Source: an uncultured Ruminococcus sp.
GTDB lineage: Bacteria; Bacillota; Clostridia; Oscillospirales; Ruminococcaceae
Reading direction: 5' to 3'
Assembly (NCBI GenBank): GCA_945877315.1
Contig: CAMCRP010000002.1
Coordinates: 46,160-110,159 of the forward strand
Length of the DNA stretch: 64,000 bases
Part shown: positions 7,663 through 16,740 of the stretch, one piece after another
Layout of the letters: every line of letters begins with the position of its first letter
Numbering within the stretch: position 1 is the stretch's first letter
The notes under the pieces: model-generated
Seen by the model: the letters and a program-made list of their open reading frames with translations, nothing else
The model's database searches: none
What the model was told of the DNA's origin: nothing
Made by a program: the position numbers and the translations under genes

Positions 7663-8286
7663 TTGAAATCTGACAGGGAAACACGGGAGCTGCTTATGGA
7701 AAGCGGTAAAAAGGAGTTCCTTGAAAAGGGATATATGAAGGCTTCTCTGCGGAAAATTTGCGCCGATGCAGGCGTTACCACAGGCGCACTTTACTTCTTT
7801 TTCAAGGATAAGGAGGATCTGTTCGGAGCAATAGCAGAGCCGCCGCTTAAGGTGCTTACGGACATTCTGAACGGTCATTTTTCTGCTGATCTGGAGGCAA
7901 TCTCACAGCCTCATGCACCGTCGGGCAAAAACGCTCATGAATTGGTGGATCATGACGACTTTGTTGCTCGCCTTATTCATCATATTTACGGAAATTATGA
8001 TTCTTTTATCCTGCTGCTGACGAAATCTCAAGGCTCAAAATATGAAAACTGCGTTGACAGTCTTGTTGATACAATTGAGCAGTTTTACCTTGCAATGTCT
8101 GAGAAAATAGGTGCTCATTACGGCGCAAGGGTCAACCGATATATGCTTCACTGGCTTGTTCATATGATGGTGGATTCCTTTATTCATCTCATAACTCATG
8201 AAGTCGATGAAGAAAAAGCTGTTCAGTATATGATGAGAATTATGAATTTTATACTTGTCGGGTGGCAGAAAGCCGTTTTTGAATAA
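7663..8286 (+). CDS. TetR/AcrR family transcriptional regulator
   Basis: A regulator of 207 residues with a TTG start behind AAGGCGGTGAG. Residues 8-50 form the TetR HTH: FLEKGYMKASLRKICADAG then VTTGALYFFFKDKEDLF. The rest is a helical ligand-binding domain without an assignable ligand. It sits directly upstream of an ABC exporter pair, and copies of its operator-like palindrome occur in front of both transcripts, so it most likely represses the exporter until an unknown compound is present. Confidence 0.92.
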   Translation: MKSDRETRELLMESGKKEFLEKGYMKASLRKICADAGVTTGALYFFFKDKEDLFGAIAEPPLKVLTDILNGHFSADLEAISQPHAPSGKNAHELVDHDDFVARLIHHIYGNYDSFILLLTKSQGSKYENCVDSLVDTIEQFYLAMSEKIGAHYGARVNRYMLHWLVHMMVDSFIHLITHEVDEEKAVQYMMRIMNFILVGWQKAVFE

Positions 8287-8309
8287 GCGGCTTTTTTATA
8301 TAAGCAATA

Positions 8310-8377
8310 CATAACAATGTTATGCCGAACTAACTTTTGTCGGCGATATTTTATAAGCTGTACATAACAATGTTATG
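8310..8377. promoter_or_regulatory. Duplicated TetR operator upstream of the ABC exporter
   Basis: The perfect palindrome CATAACAATGTTATG occurs at 8310-8324 and again at 8363-8377. The flanks (TAAGC before, AACTAACTTTT after) are also repeated, so a block of about 38 bases has been duplicated with a 53-base period. Two operators upstream of the exporter suggest tight or cooperative repression. Confidence 0.75.
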
Positions 8378-8408
8378 CTAAACTAACTTTTTAACGGGAG
8401 GAAATATT

Positions 8409-9110
8409 ATGTATCTGGAAATCAAGGACGTAAAGAAAAGCTACGGAAAGGATTCAAGCTATATTCAGGTTTTGAAGGGCATAACCACAAGCGTTGAAAA
8501 GGGTCAGATGTGCGTTATACAAGGCACCAGCGGCAGCGGAAAATCAACTTTGCTCAACTGCATAGGCGGTCTTGATACAATGGATTCGGGGTCGGTAAGG
8601 GTTGACGGCAAGGAGATTTTCGGGCTTAAACCAAATGCTCTTTCTGATTACCGCCGTGATAATTTGGGCTTTATTTTTCAGTTCTACAATCTTGTACCAA
8701 ATCTTACGGTAAGGGAAAATATACAGGTCTGCGAGTACATTTCCGATTCGCCGCTGAACATTGACGAGCTGCTTGAAACGCTGGGACTTACGGAGCATCA
8801 GAACAAATTTCCCTCACAGCTTTCGGGCGGTCAGCAGCAGAGGTGTGCTATCGCAAGGGCGCTTATAAAAAATCCCAAGCTGCTTCTCTGCGATGAGCCT
8901 ACGGGTGCGCTTGATTCAAAAACATCACGGGATATTCTCGTCCTCCTTGAAGAGATAAACAGGAAATACGGCACTACAATGCTTATCGTCACTCACAATA
9001 ATGCCATAAAAAATATGGTGCATAAGGTAATAATCGTCAAGGACGGACTTATTAAAAAGGACTATGAAAACGAAGTCCGCACACCTGCGGCAGAGCTGGA
9101 GGACTTATAA
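8409..9110 (+). CDS. ABC transporter ATP-binding protein (MacB/LolD type)
   Basis: A 233-residue ATPase with Walker A GTSGSGKST, Q-loop FIFQFYNLVPNLT, signature LSGGQQQR, Walker B LLLCDEPTGALD and the switch His in IVTHNN. The LVPNLT and GALDS variants are typical of the MacB/LolD/BceA-like subfamily that pairs with FtsX-type permeases. Its stop overlaps the start of the next gene by one base, so the two form one exporter. The operators upstream put it under the neighbouring TetR protein. Antimicrobial or cell-envelope compound export is a plausible role but no substrate can be read from the sequence. Confidence 0.94.
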   Translation: MYLEIKDVKKSYGKDSSYIQVLKGITTSVEKGQMCVIQGTSGSGKSTLLNCIGGLDTMDSGSVRVDGKEIFGLKPNALSDYRRDNLGFIFQFYNLVPNLTVRENIQVCEYISDSPLNIDELLETLGLTEHQNKFPSQLSGGQQQRCAIARALIKNPKLLLCDEPTGALDSKTSRDILVLLEEINRKYGTTMLIVTHNNAIKNMVHKVIIVKDGLIKKDYENEVRTPAAELEDL

Positions 9111-11650
9111 TGAACAGAGTGCTAAGCAAACGTATTTTTCGTGATTTAAAGAGCAATTTCCTGCGGTATCTTGCGCTTTTTCTGATGATAGTCATGGGAA
9201 TGTACATAATTATTGCAGTGGTGGGAGCTGCGGAAACTATAATAACAAGGACGGTCGAAACAGGCGAGAAAAACCATGTTGAGGACGGACAGTTTGCTGT
9301 TTTTACACAGCTTACGGCGGCGCAGGAAAAGGAGATAACCGACAGGGGAGTTACCCTTGAAAGGATATTTTCCTTTGATGCCCAAATGTCCGATAATTCC
9401 GTGCTGAGAGTTTTTAAGGTGCGTGAAGAGGTTGACCTTATTGATACGGACGAGGGCAGAGCACCCGAAAAATCGGGAGAGATATTCCTTGAAAAGCGTT
9501 ATTGTCAAGAACATGAAATATCCGTTGGAGATACGTTGAAAATAGGCGAAAAAGTCTTTGTCGTAACGGGCATTGGCACAGTTCCCGATTATGACGCTCC
9601 CACAAAAAAATTCTCCGACAGTTCGGTGGACAGCTCACTTTTCGGAGTTGGTTTTGTCGTTTCCGAAGATTATGAAGCACTGAAAAGTCTTGGAAAAACC
9701 GAGGATATTCGCTATGCTTATCTGCTAAACGGAGAAATTACCCACGATGAATTAAAGGATATTATCAAGGATTTTGAGTTTGACTATAACGATATTGAGG
9801 ACGAATATTTCCGTGAAATGCTTGATGATACCCTCGGCAGAAAAGAGGACATACAGGACGGTATAAATGAACTTTATGACGGTTCAAAGGAGCTTGCGGA
9901 CGGACTTTCCGAACTTGACAAAATGAGTGTTGCTCTTGACGGATTGAAAGCCTATTCCGACGGAGTTACGGAATATACAAACGGGGTTCACGAAGCAGCA
10001 GATGGCGCCGCCGAACTGGCAGACGGAGTAAAGGAGCTGAAAACCGAAACGGACGATATGCTTGACGAGCTTTTCACCGTTGACATCGACAATCTTACCG
10101 AGTTTGTGGAAGCTGCGGATAATCCCCGAATTGCCGCAGCCGCAGCCGATATGCAGATGAACAAAAGCGTTGGTCTGTTTGCGGGTGTGATAATTATGGT
10201 GCTGTTCACATACGTTATTTCCGTATTTGTCATTCATCAGATACAGCGTGAATCAAGTGTTATCGGCGCATTGTATGCTCTCGGTGCAAAAAAGAAGGAT
10301 CTAATCGGTCATTATATCGCATTGCCAACTATAATAAGCTTTGCAGGCGGTCTTGCAGGTTCGGCACTTGGTTTCAGCAAATTCGGTATTGATTCTCAAA
10401 TGGCTGACACTTACTATTATTTCTCCGTGCCTGTATTTGAGCCTGTATATCCGTTATATCTTATAATTTACGCTGTGGTAATGCCGCCCGTTATTTCGGC
10501 AATAGTAAACTATCTTGTAATAAACAAGCGACTCTCACGGACGGCACTTTCACTTATCAAAAACGAGCAGAAAACAGATTTCCGTACAGGAATCGACTTA
10601 AAGAAAATGGGCTTCCTGCGCCGTTTTCAGATAAGACAGATGCTTCGTGAAGCGAGAACGGGTCTTACCGTAATTTTCGGAATGCTCATATCGCTTATTA
10701 TATTTATGCTTGGTATCAACTGCTATGTGCTGTGTACAAATATAAAAGCTGACACGGTGCGTGACACAAAATTTGAGTATATGTATGTTTTAAAATATCC
10801 CGAGGAAACGCCGCCCGAAAATTCCGAAGCTTACTATGTTGAGTCGTTGTCGAAAACGGCATTCGATTACACTCTTGACATAAGCGTTATCGGTGTTGAC
10901 GAAAACGAGAAATATTACGGCGTATCTCCCGAAAAGGGCAAAAGCAAGATAACCGCAAGCACATCTGCTGCGCAGAAATATGGTCTGAAAAAGGGTGATA
11001 AGCTGATACTGACCGACAGTGCCACCGATATGGACTACGCATTTACAATAACCGACATTGCCGATTATTCCGCAGGACTTTCGGTGTTTATGGACATTGA
11101 CAGTATGCGTGAGCTATTCGGGCAGGAGGACGACTATTACAATATGCTCCTTTCGGATACGGCACTTGACATTGACGAGGGACGCTTGTACTCGGTAACG
11201 TCACGAAGCGACATTGAACGCTCCTCGGCAGTTTTTTCCGACCTGATGATGCCCATGGTTATAATGATGACTGTTGTTTCTATAATCATTTTCTGCGTGG
11301 TGATGTATCTTATGCTGAATGTGATGATAGAACGTGCGAGCTTTGGTATTTCTCTTGTAAAGATATTCGGCTACCGCACAAATGAGGTAAGAAAGCTGTA
11401 TCTGAACGGAAATACCGCAGTTGTTGCAGTAGGTGCGCTTATCGCCATACCCGTTTCCAAGCTGTTTATGGACACGATCTATCCCTATATGATATCCAAC
11501 ATTGCCTGCGGAATGAATCTGCATTTTGAGTGGTATATGTATTCTATGATTTATGTTGGAATCATGCTCATATATTTTGCGGTGAATGGTATGCTTACTG
11601 CAGAGCTGAAAAAGATCACTCCTGCGGAGGTGCTGAAAAACAGGGAATAA
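9110..11650 (+). CDS. FtsX-like ABC transporter permease
   Basis: An 846-residue permease. One membrane segment lies near residues 16-38, followed by a large extracytoplasmic domain of about 300 residues that includes a coiled-coil-like run with recurring DG steps (ELYDGSKELADGLSELD, AADGAAELADGVKEL) like those in YhgE/Pip proteins. Three membrane segments follow, then a second extracytoplasmic domain and a final FtsX domain (ASFGISLVKIFGYR...KITPAEVLKNRE). It partners with the ATPase encoded just upstream. A repeat element begins one base after the stop codon. Confidence 0.92.
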   Translation: MNRVLSKRIFRDLKSNFLRYLALFLMIVMGMYIIIAVVGAAETIITRTVETGEKNHVEDGQFAVFTQLTAAQEKEITDRGVTLERIFSFDAQMSDNSVLRVFKVREEVDLIDTDEGRAPEKSGEIFLEKRYCQEHEISVGDTLKIGEKVFVVTGIGTVPDYDAPTKKFSDSSVDSSLFGVGFVVSEDYEALKSLGKTEDIRYAYLLNGEITHDELKDIIKDFEFDYNDIEDEYFREMLDDTLGRKEDIQDGINELYDGSKELADGLSELDKMSVALDGLKAYSDGVTEYTNGVHEAADGAAELADGVKELKTETDDMLDELFTVDIDNLTEFVEAADNPRIAAAAADMQMNKSVGLFAGVIIMVLFTYVISVFVIHQIQRESSVIGALYALGAKKKDLIGHYIALPTIISFAGGLAGSALGFSKFGIDSQMADTYYYFSVPVFEPVYPLYLIIYAVVMPPVISAIVNYLVINKRLSRTALSLIKNEQKTDFRTGIDLKKMGFLRRFQIRQMLREARTGLTVIFGMLISLIIFMLGINCYVLCTNIKADTVRDTKFEYMYVLKYPEETPPENSEAYYVESLSKTAFDYTLDISVIGVDENEKYYGVSPEKGKSKITASTSAAQKYGLKKGDKLILTDSATDMDYAFTITDIADYSAGLSVFMDIDSMRELFGQEDDYYNMLLSDTALDIDEGRLYSVTSRSDIERSSAVFSDLMMPMVIMMTVVSIIIFCVVMYLMLNVMIERASFGISLVKIFGYRTNEVRKLYLNGNTAVVAVGALIAIPVSKLFMDTIYPYMISNIACGMNLHFEWYMYSMIYVGIMLIYFAVNGMLTAELKKITPAEVLKNRE

Positions 11651-11651
11651 C

Positions 11652-11793
11652 ACTAAACACCCATTATTTACGGGGATCTCTCGAAAAAAACATAAACGCA
11701 AAACCCTTTTCAACAGTTTCACTTTTTACGGCGATTTCTTCTCCATAATTCTAATGGTGTTTAGTATAACTCAAATTACACTCAAAGTAAAAT
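11652..11793. mobile_element. Short repeat element with ACTAAACACC ends
   Basis: ACTAAACACC (11652-11661) and its reverse complement GGTGTTTAGT (11756-11765) bound a 114-base non-coding stretch. It is followed at once by a 28-base motif (11766-11793) that recurs with three differences at 33192-33219. The right edge coincides with the broken 5' end of the next gene fragment. This looks like a MITE-type element or two nested ones. Confidence 0.55.
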
Positions 11794-12009
11794 GTAAAAG
11801 AGGCAGTAAACGGACAAAGTACAGCAGACTTTCTGAGTAAAATGAGTATTGCTTTGAAAGAAGCGGAAGAAACGGAATATTGGCCGGAATTACTGAATGA
11901 AACAGAATATATTTCCGCTGAACAATTTGACAGCGTGGTAAGTGGCTGCCGTGAAATTATAAAAATTCTGACAAGTATAATCAAAACTACAAAAGCAAGT
12001 ACCTATTAA
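11794..12009 (+). pseudogene. Four-helix bundle protein, 5'-truncated
   Basis: An open frame of 71 codons without a start reads like the C-terminal two thirds of a four helix bundle (S23/IVS-type) protein: STADFLSKMSIALKEAEETEYWPELL followed by REIIKILTSIIKTTK. Such proteins are about 115-125 residues and this lacks the first 50. The break falls exactly where the repeat element ends. It is a gene fragment, not an active gene. Confidence 0.65.
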
Positions 12010-12132
12010 TCCATGATAAAAAGGCTCAAAAAATTGTCAATTGACAAAGCCATTCGTTCCGTATATTGACCGTTCGTTCTGAAATCAACACGAGCGGTCA
12101 ATTTTGTGTTATGATAAAGGCGAGGTGAGATT

Positions 12133-12690
12133 ATGGTAAAAGTTACAAAATGGGACAAGAAAAAGAAAAACGAACAAAACAAGCGCAAATATACGCTTTA
12201 CGAAAATCTGCGATACATACTCTCGGAGATTTGGAAAAGCCAGCCTTTAATGCTTGTTTTGCTCCTTGTGGGGCTGATTGCTATTGTTGCGGAATCACTT
12301 TTCACAACATTTACGGGGAAATATGTTGTTGAGCTTGCCTTGGGAACATCATCAAGAGTTCAGCTTGCGGTGATATGCCTTTCGCTTATTGTCGGCGAGC
12401 GGATTACAAAATATATTTGGAATGAAACGCAGGATTACTGCGGATATTATGGTAATTACAAATATGCCTGCCATACGACCCGAAAAATCATACGCAAAAA
12501 TATGTCCACGGACTACAAAACAATGAAAGCTTTAATAACAGCAACGCCATACAAAAAGCGTGGGTAGGTTCTGATTATATATCGTATCAGACCTTGAGCA
12601 CAATATAGTATTTTCTGTCGGCGGTTCTGCGTGTTGCGGCATACGGCGGGGGAGTTGTTTGCTTAATACCTATACTTTCAAATCATTATC
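12133..12690 (+). pseudogene. ABC transporter permease/ATPase, frameshifted N-terminal remnant
   Basis: The first 144 codons from ATG 12133 encode a basic N-terminus and the first membrane segments of an ABC exporter subunit (YENLRYILSEIWKSQPLML, then a second hydrophobic stretch and KYACHTTRKIIRKN). The frame then fails. The next expected residues (AIQKAWVGSDYI) appear in another frame from about 12520, and soon everything is lost. The ATPase half is absent, so this is a dead exporter gene. AAAGGCGAGGTGAG before the ATG is a good ribosome site left over. Confidence 0.7.
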
Positions 12691-12706
12691 GTTTATATGT
12701 GATGTG

Positions 12707-13389
12707 TCAACCCACCGCAGCATTATTATCGAGGACTTCGCCCCAATAGGTCAGGACAATTTCCCCATCTACAAGGCTGTTATTTTCATCAAAGAAAACT
12801 CTTCCGCCGTTTAGGGAAGTACCGATAAAGAAGTAATTATCGGTACCGAGCGACAAACTTTGTTCATTTCGCAAATTAACATACGAAATGACAAAGGGGT
12901 CGCCCCTTCTGCGGGATCTTTGTAGTTTATCCCCTTGTCCCTGATACCCTTTATGAGAATATCCGAAAGCTCGCTCCCGGTCATTTCAAGGGCAAATGCC
13001 GGAAGAAAAATATTCTCCCTTGACGGGGTAACTCCTCCAAACCAGTTTTTCAGCTGCTTTTTAAGGAGCGTCTCGGTCATAGTCAGCTTTTCCCTGCAAA
13101 AGATATTTGACTGTCCTATAAGCCCACTGCTTCTGAATTTTCTTGCGCAGTATTCCGTCGGCGTTTCGTTTTCCGAAAGCTCGGCGGACTTTTTATTGAG
13201 GATATAGCATGTGAGATATTTTTCAAAGGCGGATTCATACAGGCAGTCATTTAAAATGGAAAATATCTTCTCTGCTGTCAGCGAACGGCAGTCATCGGAA
13301 AGGTCATGACCGAAATAGCATTTCAGATACTTTGCCACATCATCGGTATTTCTGCTTACGGTTCTGTAATTATCACTGACGGCAGTCAT
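12707..13389 (-). pseudogene. Unknown helical protein gene with frameshifted 3' end
   Basis: From ATG 13389 a frame of about 160 residues reads as a soluble helical protein: LSDDCRSLTAEKIFSILNDCL, a CYILNKKSAELS stretch, and a block running from RENIFLPAFALEMTGSE to LSDILIKGIRDKGINYKDP. That last block resembles a recurring but uncharacterised Firmicutes family. After codon 160 the frame continues with unlikely residues to a stop at 12811, while another frame continues with a protein-like sequence (NYFFIGTSLNGGRVFFDENN) to a stop at 12707. Either the gene is frameshifted or two fragments abut. I cannot name a function. Confidence 0.5.
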
Positions 13390-13457
13390 ATTTTTCTGTT
13401 TCCCTATAATATTTTGCTTTGCATTTGACACATTTTGACATTGCAAGACGAAAACAA

Positions 13458-13512
13458 TTAAGGAAATACCGATCAGTGGGTGTTCCCCCGACTTCGGTAG
13501 GGTAACACCCAC
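13458..13512. repeat. Repeat copy plus GTGGGTGTT hairpin
   Basis: AAGGAAATACCGATCAGTGG followed by GTGTT resembles, in reverse orientation, the repeat at 52375-52416. GTGGGTGTT (13476-13484) pairs with AACACCCAC (13504-13512) to form a 9-base-pair hairpin. The stretch 13513-13689 beyond it shows a TATAAT at 13642 but no gene. Confidence 0.45.
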
Positions 13513-13689
13513 CTAAATACATCACTCAGGTAACAGGGAAAATTTTCGATTTGAGCAGCGGTTTCTTAACATTAACATTATGCTACATTTCATAGCATCT
13601 TTCAAGTGGAATCGAAAAATACATTCAGAAAATTGTCGGTTTATAATATAAGGTGAAAAAATACCACAATTTTTCTTGGAAGTGATAGT

Positions 13690-14448
13690 ATGTTTGTATC
13701 CGGTCAGATACTTGAAGATAAATATGAGATCATAGAGCGTATCGGTGCGGGCGGCGGCGGTACGGTCTACAAGGCTTTTCAGCGTGGACTTAACAGATAT
13801 GTTGCCGTAAAGCTCATAAAGGAAGAGATAAGAGGTACTCTTGATGTACACGGCGAAGCGGATATTCTCAAAAATCTGAAAAACGACCACATTCCGCAGG
13901 TGTATGATTTTATAGAAGCGGACGGAAAGGTCTACACTGTTATGGAGTATGTTGAGGGCAGCTCCCTTAAAACACTTCCGGACAGCGGGAAACGGTTCTC
14001 AAAGCGTGAGGTTTACGATTATACACGTCAGCTTTGTGAGGCGGCGGCATATCTTCATTCCCGCAGACCGCCTATAATCCACAGCGACATAAAGCCTGCA
14101 AATATTATGCTTACTCCCGACGGAAATATCTGCCTTATTGACTACAACATCTCCCTTATGCTGGGAGGAAGTGCGGTAGGAGTAAGCGACGGCTATTCTC
14201 CGCCCGAACAGTACGGCAGGCTTTTGCCGAAAATAGAGAAGCCGGAAACCTCCTATCCCGACAGCGAAGCACTGACTGCTATGGGGACAAGCGGCGAAGA
14301 AACCGTCCTTGATGAAGCTGTCACAGGTTACAGCACAGATATTGCCAAAAGCATGGCTTTTCTGCGGCAAGATCACTTTGGCTGCCTCCTCTCGGGAGAA
14401 GCATACTGCTTGACGATATTGATATGCCTGCCGTTCACGGGCAGATAA
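13690..14448 (+). CDS. Ser/Thr protein kinase, truncated by deletion
   Basis: The first 215 residues are a Hanks-type kinase: glycine loop IGAGGGGTVYK, catalytic Lys in YVAVKLI, Glu of the C-helix, HSDIKPANIM catalytic loop (HSD in place of HRD), DYN in the DFG position, and SPPEQYG activation-segment end. After GYSTDI, where helix F should follow, the sequence turns into an out-of-frame copy of an EssC-type ATPase. The C-terminal lobe is therefore missing and the last 35 residues are nonsense. Kinases of this kind sit in type VII secretion loci of Ruminococcaceae. Activity is unlikely. Confidence 0.78.
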   Translation: MFVSGQILEDKYEIIERIGAGGGGTVYKAFQRGLNRYVAVKLIKEEIRGTLDVHGEADILKNLKNDHIPQVYDFIEADGKVYTVMEYVEGSSLKTLPDSGKRFSKREVYDYTRQLCEAAAYLHSRRPPIIHSDIKPANIMLTPDGNICLIDYNISLMLGGSAVGVSDGYSPPEQYGRLLPKIEKPETSYPDSEALTAMGTSGEETVLDEAVTGYSTDIAKSMAFLRQDHFGCLLSGEAYCLTILICLPFTGR

Positions 14449-15998
14449 GTGTCGTTTACGGAAAAGCGGACAATTACAAGCAGCAGATACAGTTCCCCGT
14501 TTGCCTTGACCTAAGTGACGGTCCAAATCTGAAAATATGCGGAACAGCTGCTTCGGGAAAAACCACCTTACTTCAAACGCTTATCTGTTCGGCAGTAAAG
14601 AAGTATTCCCCCGAGCTGTTCAATTTCTATATAATAGATTTTTCAAGCAGGACGCTAAAGCTTTTCAAGGGACTTCCTCACTGCGGAGGAGTTGTTTATG
14701 AGGACGAGGAGGACGCTGTGGGAAGGCTGATGAAGCTGCTTCTCGATATTGCAGATGAACGAAGAAAGCTGTTTGAACGCTCCGACATAGGCAGCTTCAA
14801 GGAGTATACAAGGCATAACACGCTGCCCCTTGTGCTGCTTGTAATTGACAATTTCGGGGCATTTTCGGAGCAGTTTGAGGAATATGAGGAGGTGCTGCTG
14901 CGGCTGATGCGTGAGGGTATAAGATACGGCATAAAAATCGCAGCGACATTAAATAACACCTCTGAGATGAAGTACAAAATGCGTTCCTATATGTCAGGCT
15001 CCATTGCACTGCGTATGGCGGAAAAGGGAGATTACAACGAGCTTCTGGGACGGGCACCCGATTTCCTTCCCGCTGCGGCAAGCGGACGGGGGCTTATGTC
15101 GGCAGGCGGAGAGATAATGGAATTTCAGACGGCACTTCCCGCTGCGGGTGAAAGCGAATCCGAAAGGGCGGAAAATATGAAGAAGCTGTTTGGGGAGCTG
15201 GCGGAGAAATACGGAAATGCCAACAGGGCAAGACCTATTCCCATAATAACGGAAAATATGACATATACCGAGCTGATAAAGAGCACAGAGGGTACCGACA
15301 GTCTGCCCATAGGCTATGACTGCGTAAGTGCTGAGCCGTATTTGATGCCTTTTGCGGGCTTTTATTGCTATTGCGTAAGCGGTCATGATGATATTGGTAT
15401 TGCACGAGTTTTCGAGAATATCTGCAGATATGCCGAAGAGAAAAATGTCCGGCTGACAGCAGTCAAGGTCGGCGGAATGGATATTGAACTGCCCGAGGGC
15501 TGCAATACCATAACCGATTATGACGGCGTTTGCGAGCTGATAAAGACTCTGTACAGCGAGTTTGGAAAAAGAAATGAAGCTGTTCCCGAATTCAAGGAAA
15601 AAAGGCGTGCGGGAATTTCAAGGGACAGCTTTATGGCTGAAAAATTCGGCAGGATATTCATTATCATTGACGATATGTCAAGGCTGTGCGAAATGCTTTA
15701 CACCGACCCCGCAGGCGGCAAATGTGCCGAGCTTTTCAATACGTTTTTTGCGAAGGGCAAGGATCACGGGGTACATATTTTTGCGGGCTATAACAGCTCA
15801 CGGAAAACGTATCTTACTGCATCGAACACATTTAAATCGGAAAATCACGGTATTCATCTGGGCGGAAAAGCGGGAGATCAGAATGTTCCGGAGATAGCCC
15901 TGCCTGTTTCGCAGAAGCAAAAGCAGCTTCCGTCTAACACAGGTTTTGCCGCAGACGGGCAGATGGTGAGCACCGTATATGTACCGGAGAAGGAATAA
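14424..15998 (+). CDS. essC: EssC/FtsK-type ATPase, C-terminal half (type VII secretion)
   Basis: A 524-residue piece of the secretion ATPase of type VIIb systems. CGTAASGKTTL is a Walker A, NFYIIDFSSR and LVLLVIDNFGAFSEQF carry the Walker B region, and a second, degenerate ATPase domain follows with RIFIIIDDMSRLCEML. EssC proteins are near 1450 residues with FHA domains and membrane helices first; these are absent here. EssC-like coding (ARSLWLPPL, ILLDDID) can be read in the same frame upstream of the ATG, back to about 14340, where it meets the kinase gene. The gene is thus a deletion product. Its stop overlaps the next start by one base. Confidence 0.8.
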   Translation: MPAVHGQISVVYGKADNYKQQIQFPVCLDLSDGPNLKICGTAASGKTTLLQTLICSAVKKYSPELFNFYIIDFSSRTLKLFKGLPHCGGVVYEDEEDAVGRLMKLLLDIADERRKLFERSDIGSFKEYTRHNTLPLVLLVIDNFGAFSEQFEEYEEVLLRLMREGIRYGIKIAATLNNTSEMKYKMRSYMSGSIALRMAEKGDYNELLGRAPDFLPAAASGRGLMSAGGEIMEFQTALPAAGESESERAENMKKLFGELAEKYGNANRARPIPIITENMTYTELIKSTEGTDSLPIGYDCVSAEPYLMPFAGFYCYCVSGHDDIGIARVFENICRYAEEKNVRLTAVKVGGMDIELPEGCNTITDYDGVCELIKTLYSEFGKRNEAVPEFKEKRRAGISRDSFMAEKFGRIFIIIDDMSRLCEMLYTDPAGGKCAELFNTFFAKGKDHGVHIFAGYNSSRKTYLTASNTFKSENHGIHLGGKAGDQNVPEIALPVSQKQKQLPSNTGFAADGQMVSTVYVPEKE

Positions 15999-16735
15999 TG
16001 CTGGATATTTTTTTGTTTGACACAGATTCCGATATTTCAAAGAGCATCTGCGATATATGCACGGAATATGCCATAAGAAGCAACAGCCCCGCAGCATTTA
16101 AGGCGTTTTCCGAGATACCCGAAAGCATCTGCGCAGACGGAGTTTTCGGGCGTGAAGCGGCACTGTATCTTGTAAAGGGCTGTGAACGGTGCATAAGCCT
16201 TGCCGAAAGCATACGCAGGCTGAATTTTCAGAATTACATTATCCTGCTGGCAGACGGACTCAGCGATATACTGAATTACACTTCGGCAGGGCTTCGTCCT
16301 GCGGGCATACTTATGAAGCCCGTGAAATATGAAGCCGCCGAGAGGATATTCATCGATATTTCCGCCGACCTGAAAAAAAGCCGTGCAGACCTTCGGGAAC
16401 AGTTCCGCTTCAAAATACGTGCCAGAGAATACACCGTCCCGCAGGACGCTATACTGTATTTTGAAGCGGTCAACAAGAAAATGACTCTCAGGACGGCGGG
16501 ACAGGTATTTGAATTTTATATGCCGTCGGAGGAGGTCTTGAAGCAGCTTTCGCCCCGATTTGTCCGCATACATAAAAGCTTTATTGTAAATGTCGGGCAT
16601 ATTTCCGTTGCGGATTACAAAAATATGACCGTCGAGCTGGACGACTGCTCCGTCATATATATTTCAAGAACCTATAAGGTAAATTTGCAGACGGCGTTGG
16701 CAGAGCTTGCCAATGAAAAATCCGATTTGAGGTGA
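15998..16735 (+). CDS. LytTR DNA-binding protein with receiver-like N-terminus
   Basis: A 245-residue protein. Residues 1-125 resemble a receiver domain (LDIFLFDTDSD at the acidic pocket, ILMKPV with the conserved Lys-Pro) but no clear phosphoacceptor Asp is visible. Residues 135-235 are a LytTR domain (IRAREYTVPQDAILYFEAVNKKM, FVRIHKSFIVNV, VIYISRTYK). It is translationally coupled to the EssC piece and to the next gene, so it belongs to the secretion operon and probably regulates it. Confidence 0.88.
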   Translation: MLDIFLFDTDSDISKSICDICTEYAIRSNSPAAFKAFSEIPESICADGVFGREAALYLVKGCERCISLAESIRRLNFQNYIILLADGLSDILNYTSAGLRPAGILMKPVKYEAAERIFIDISADLKKSRADLREQFRFKIRAREYTVPQDAILYFEAVNKKMTLRTAGQVFEFYMPSEEVLKQLSPRFVRIHKSFIVNVGHISVADYKNMTVELDDCSVIYISRTYKVNLQTALAELANEKSDLR

Positions 16736-16740
16736 TGGAT

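Noticed and set aside
13690..14448. Intact kinase gene forming a normal overlap with essC
   Set aside because: The last 35 residues are unrelated to kinases and EssC homology begins upstream of the second start in another frame, so the overlap is a deletion scar.
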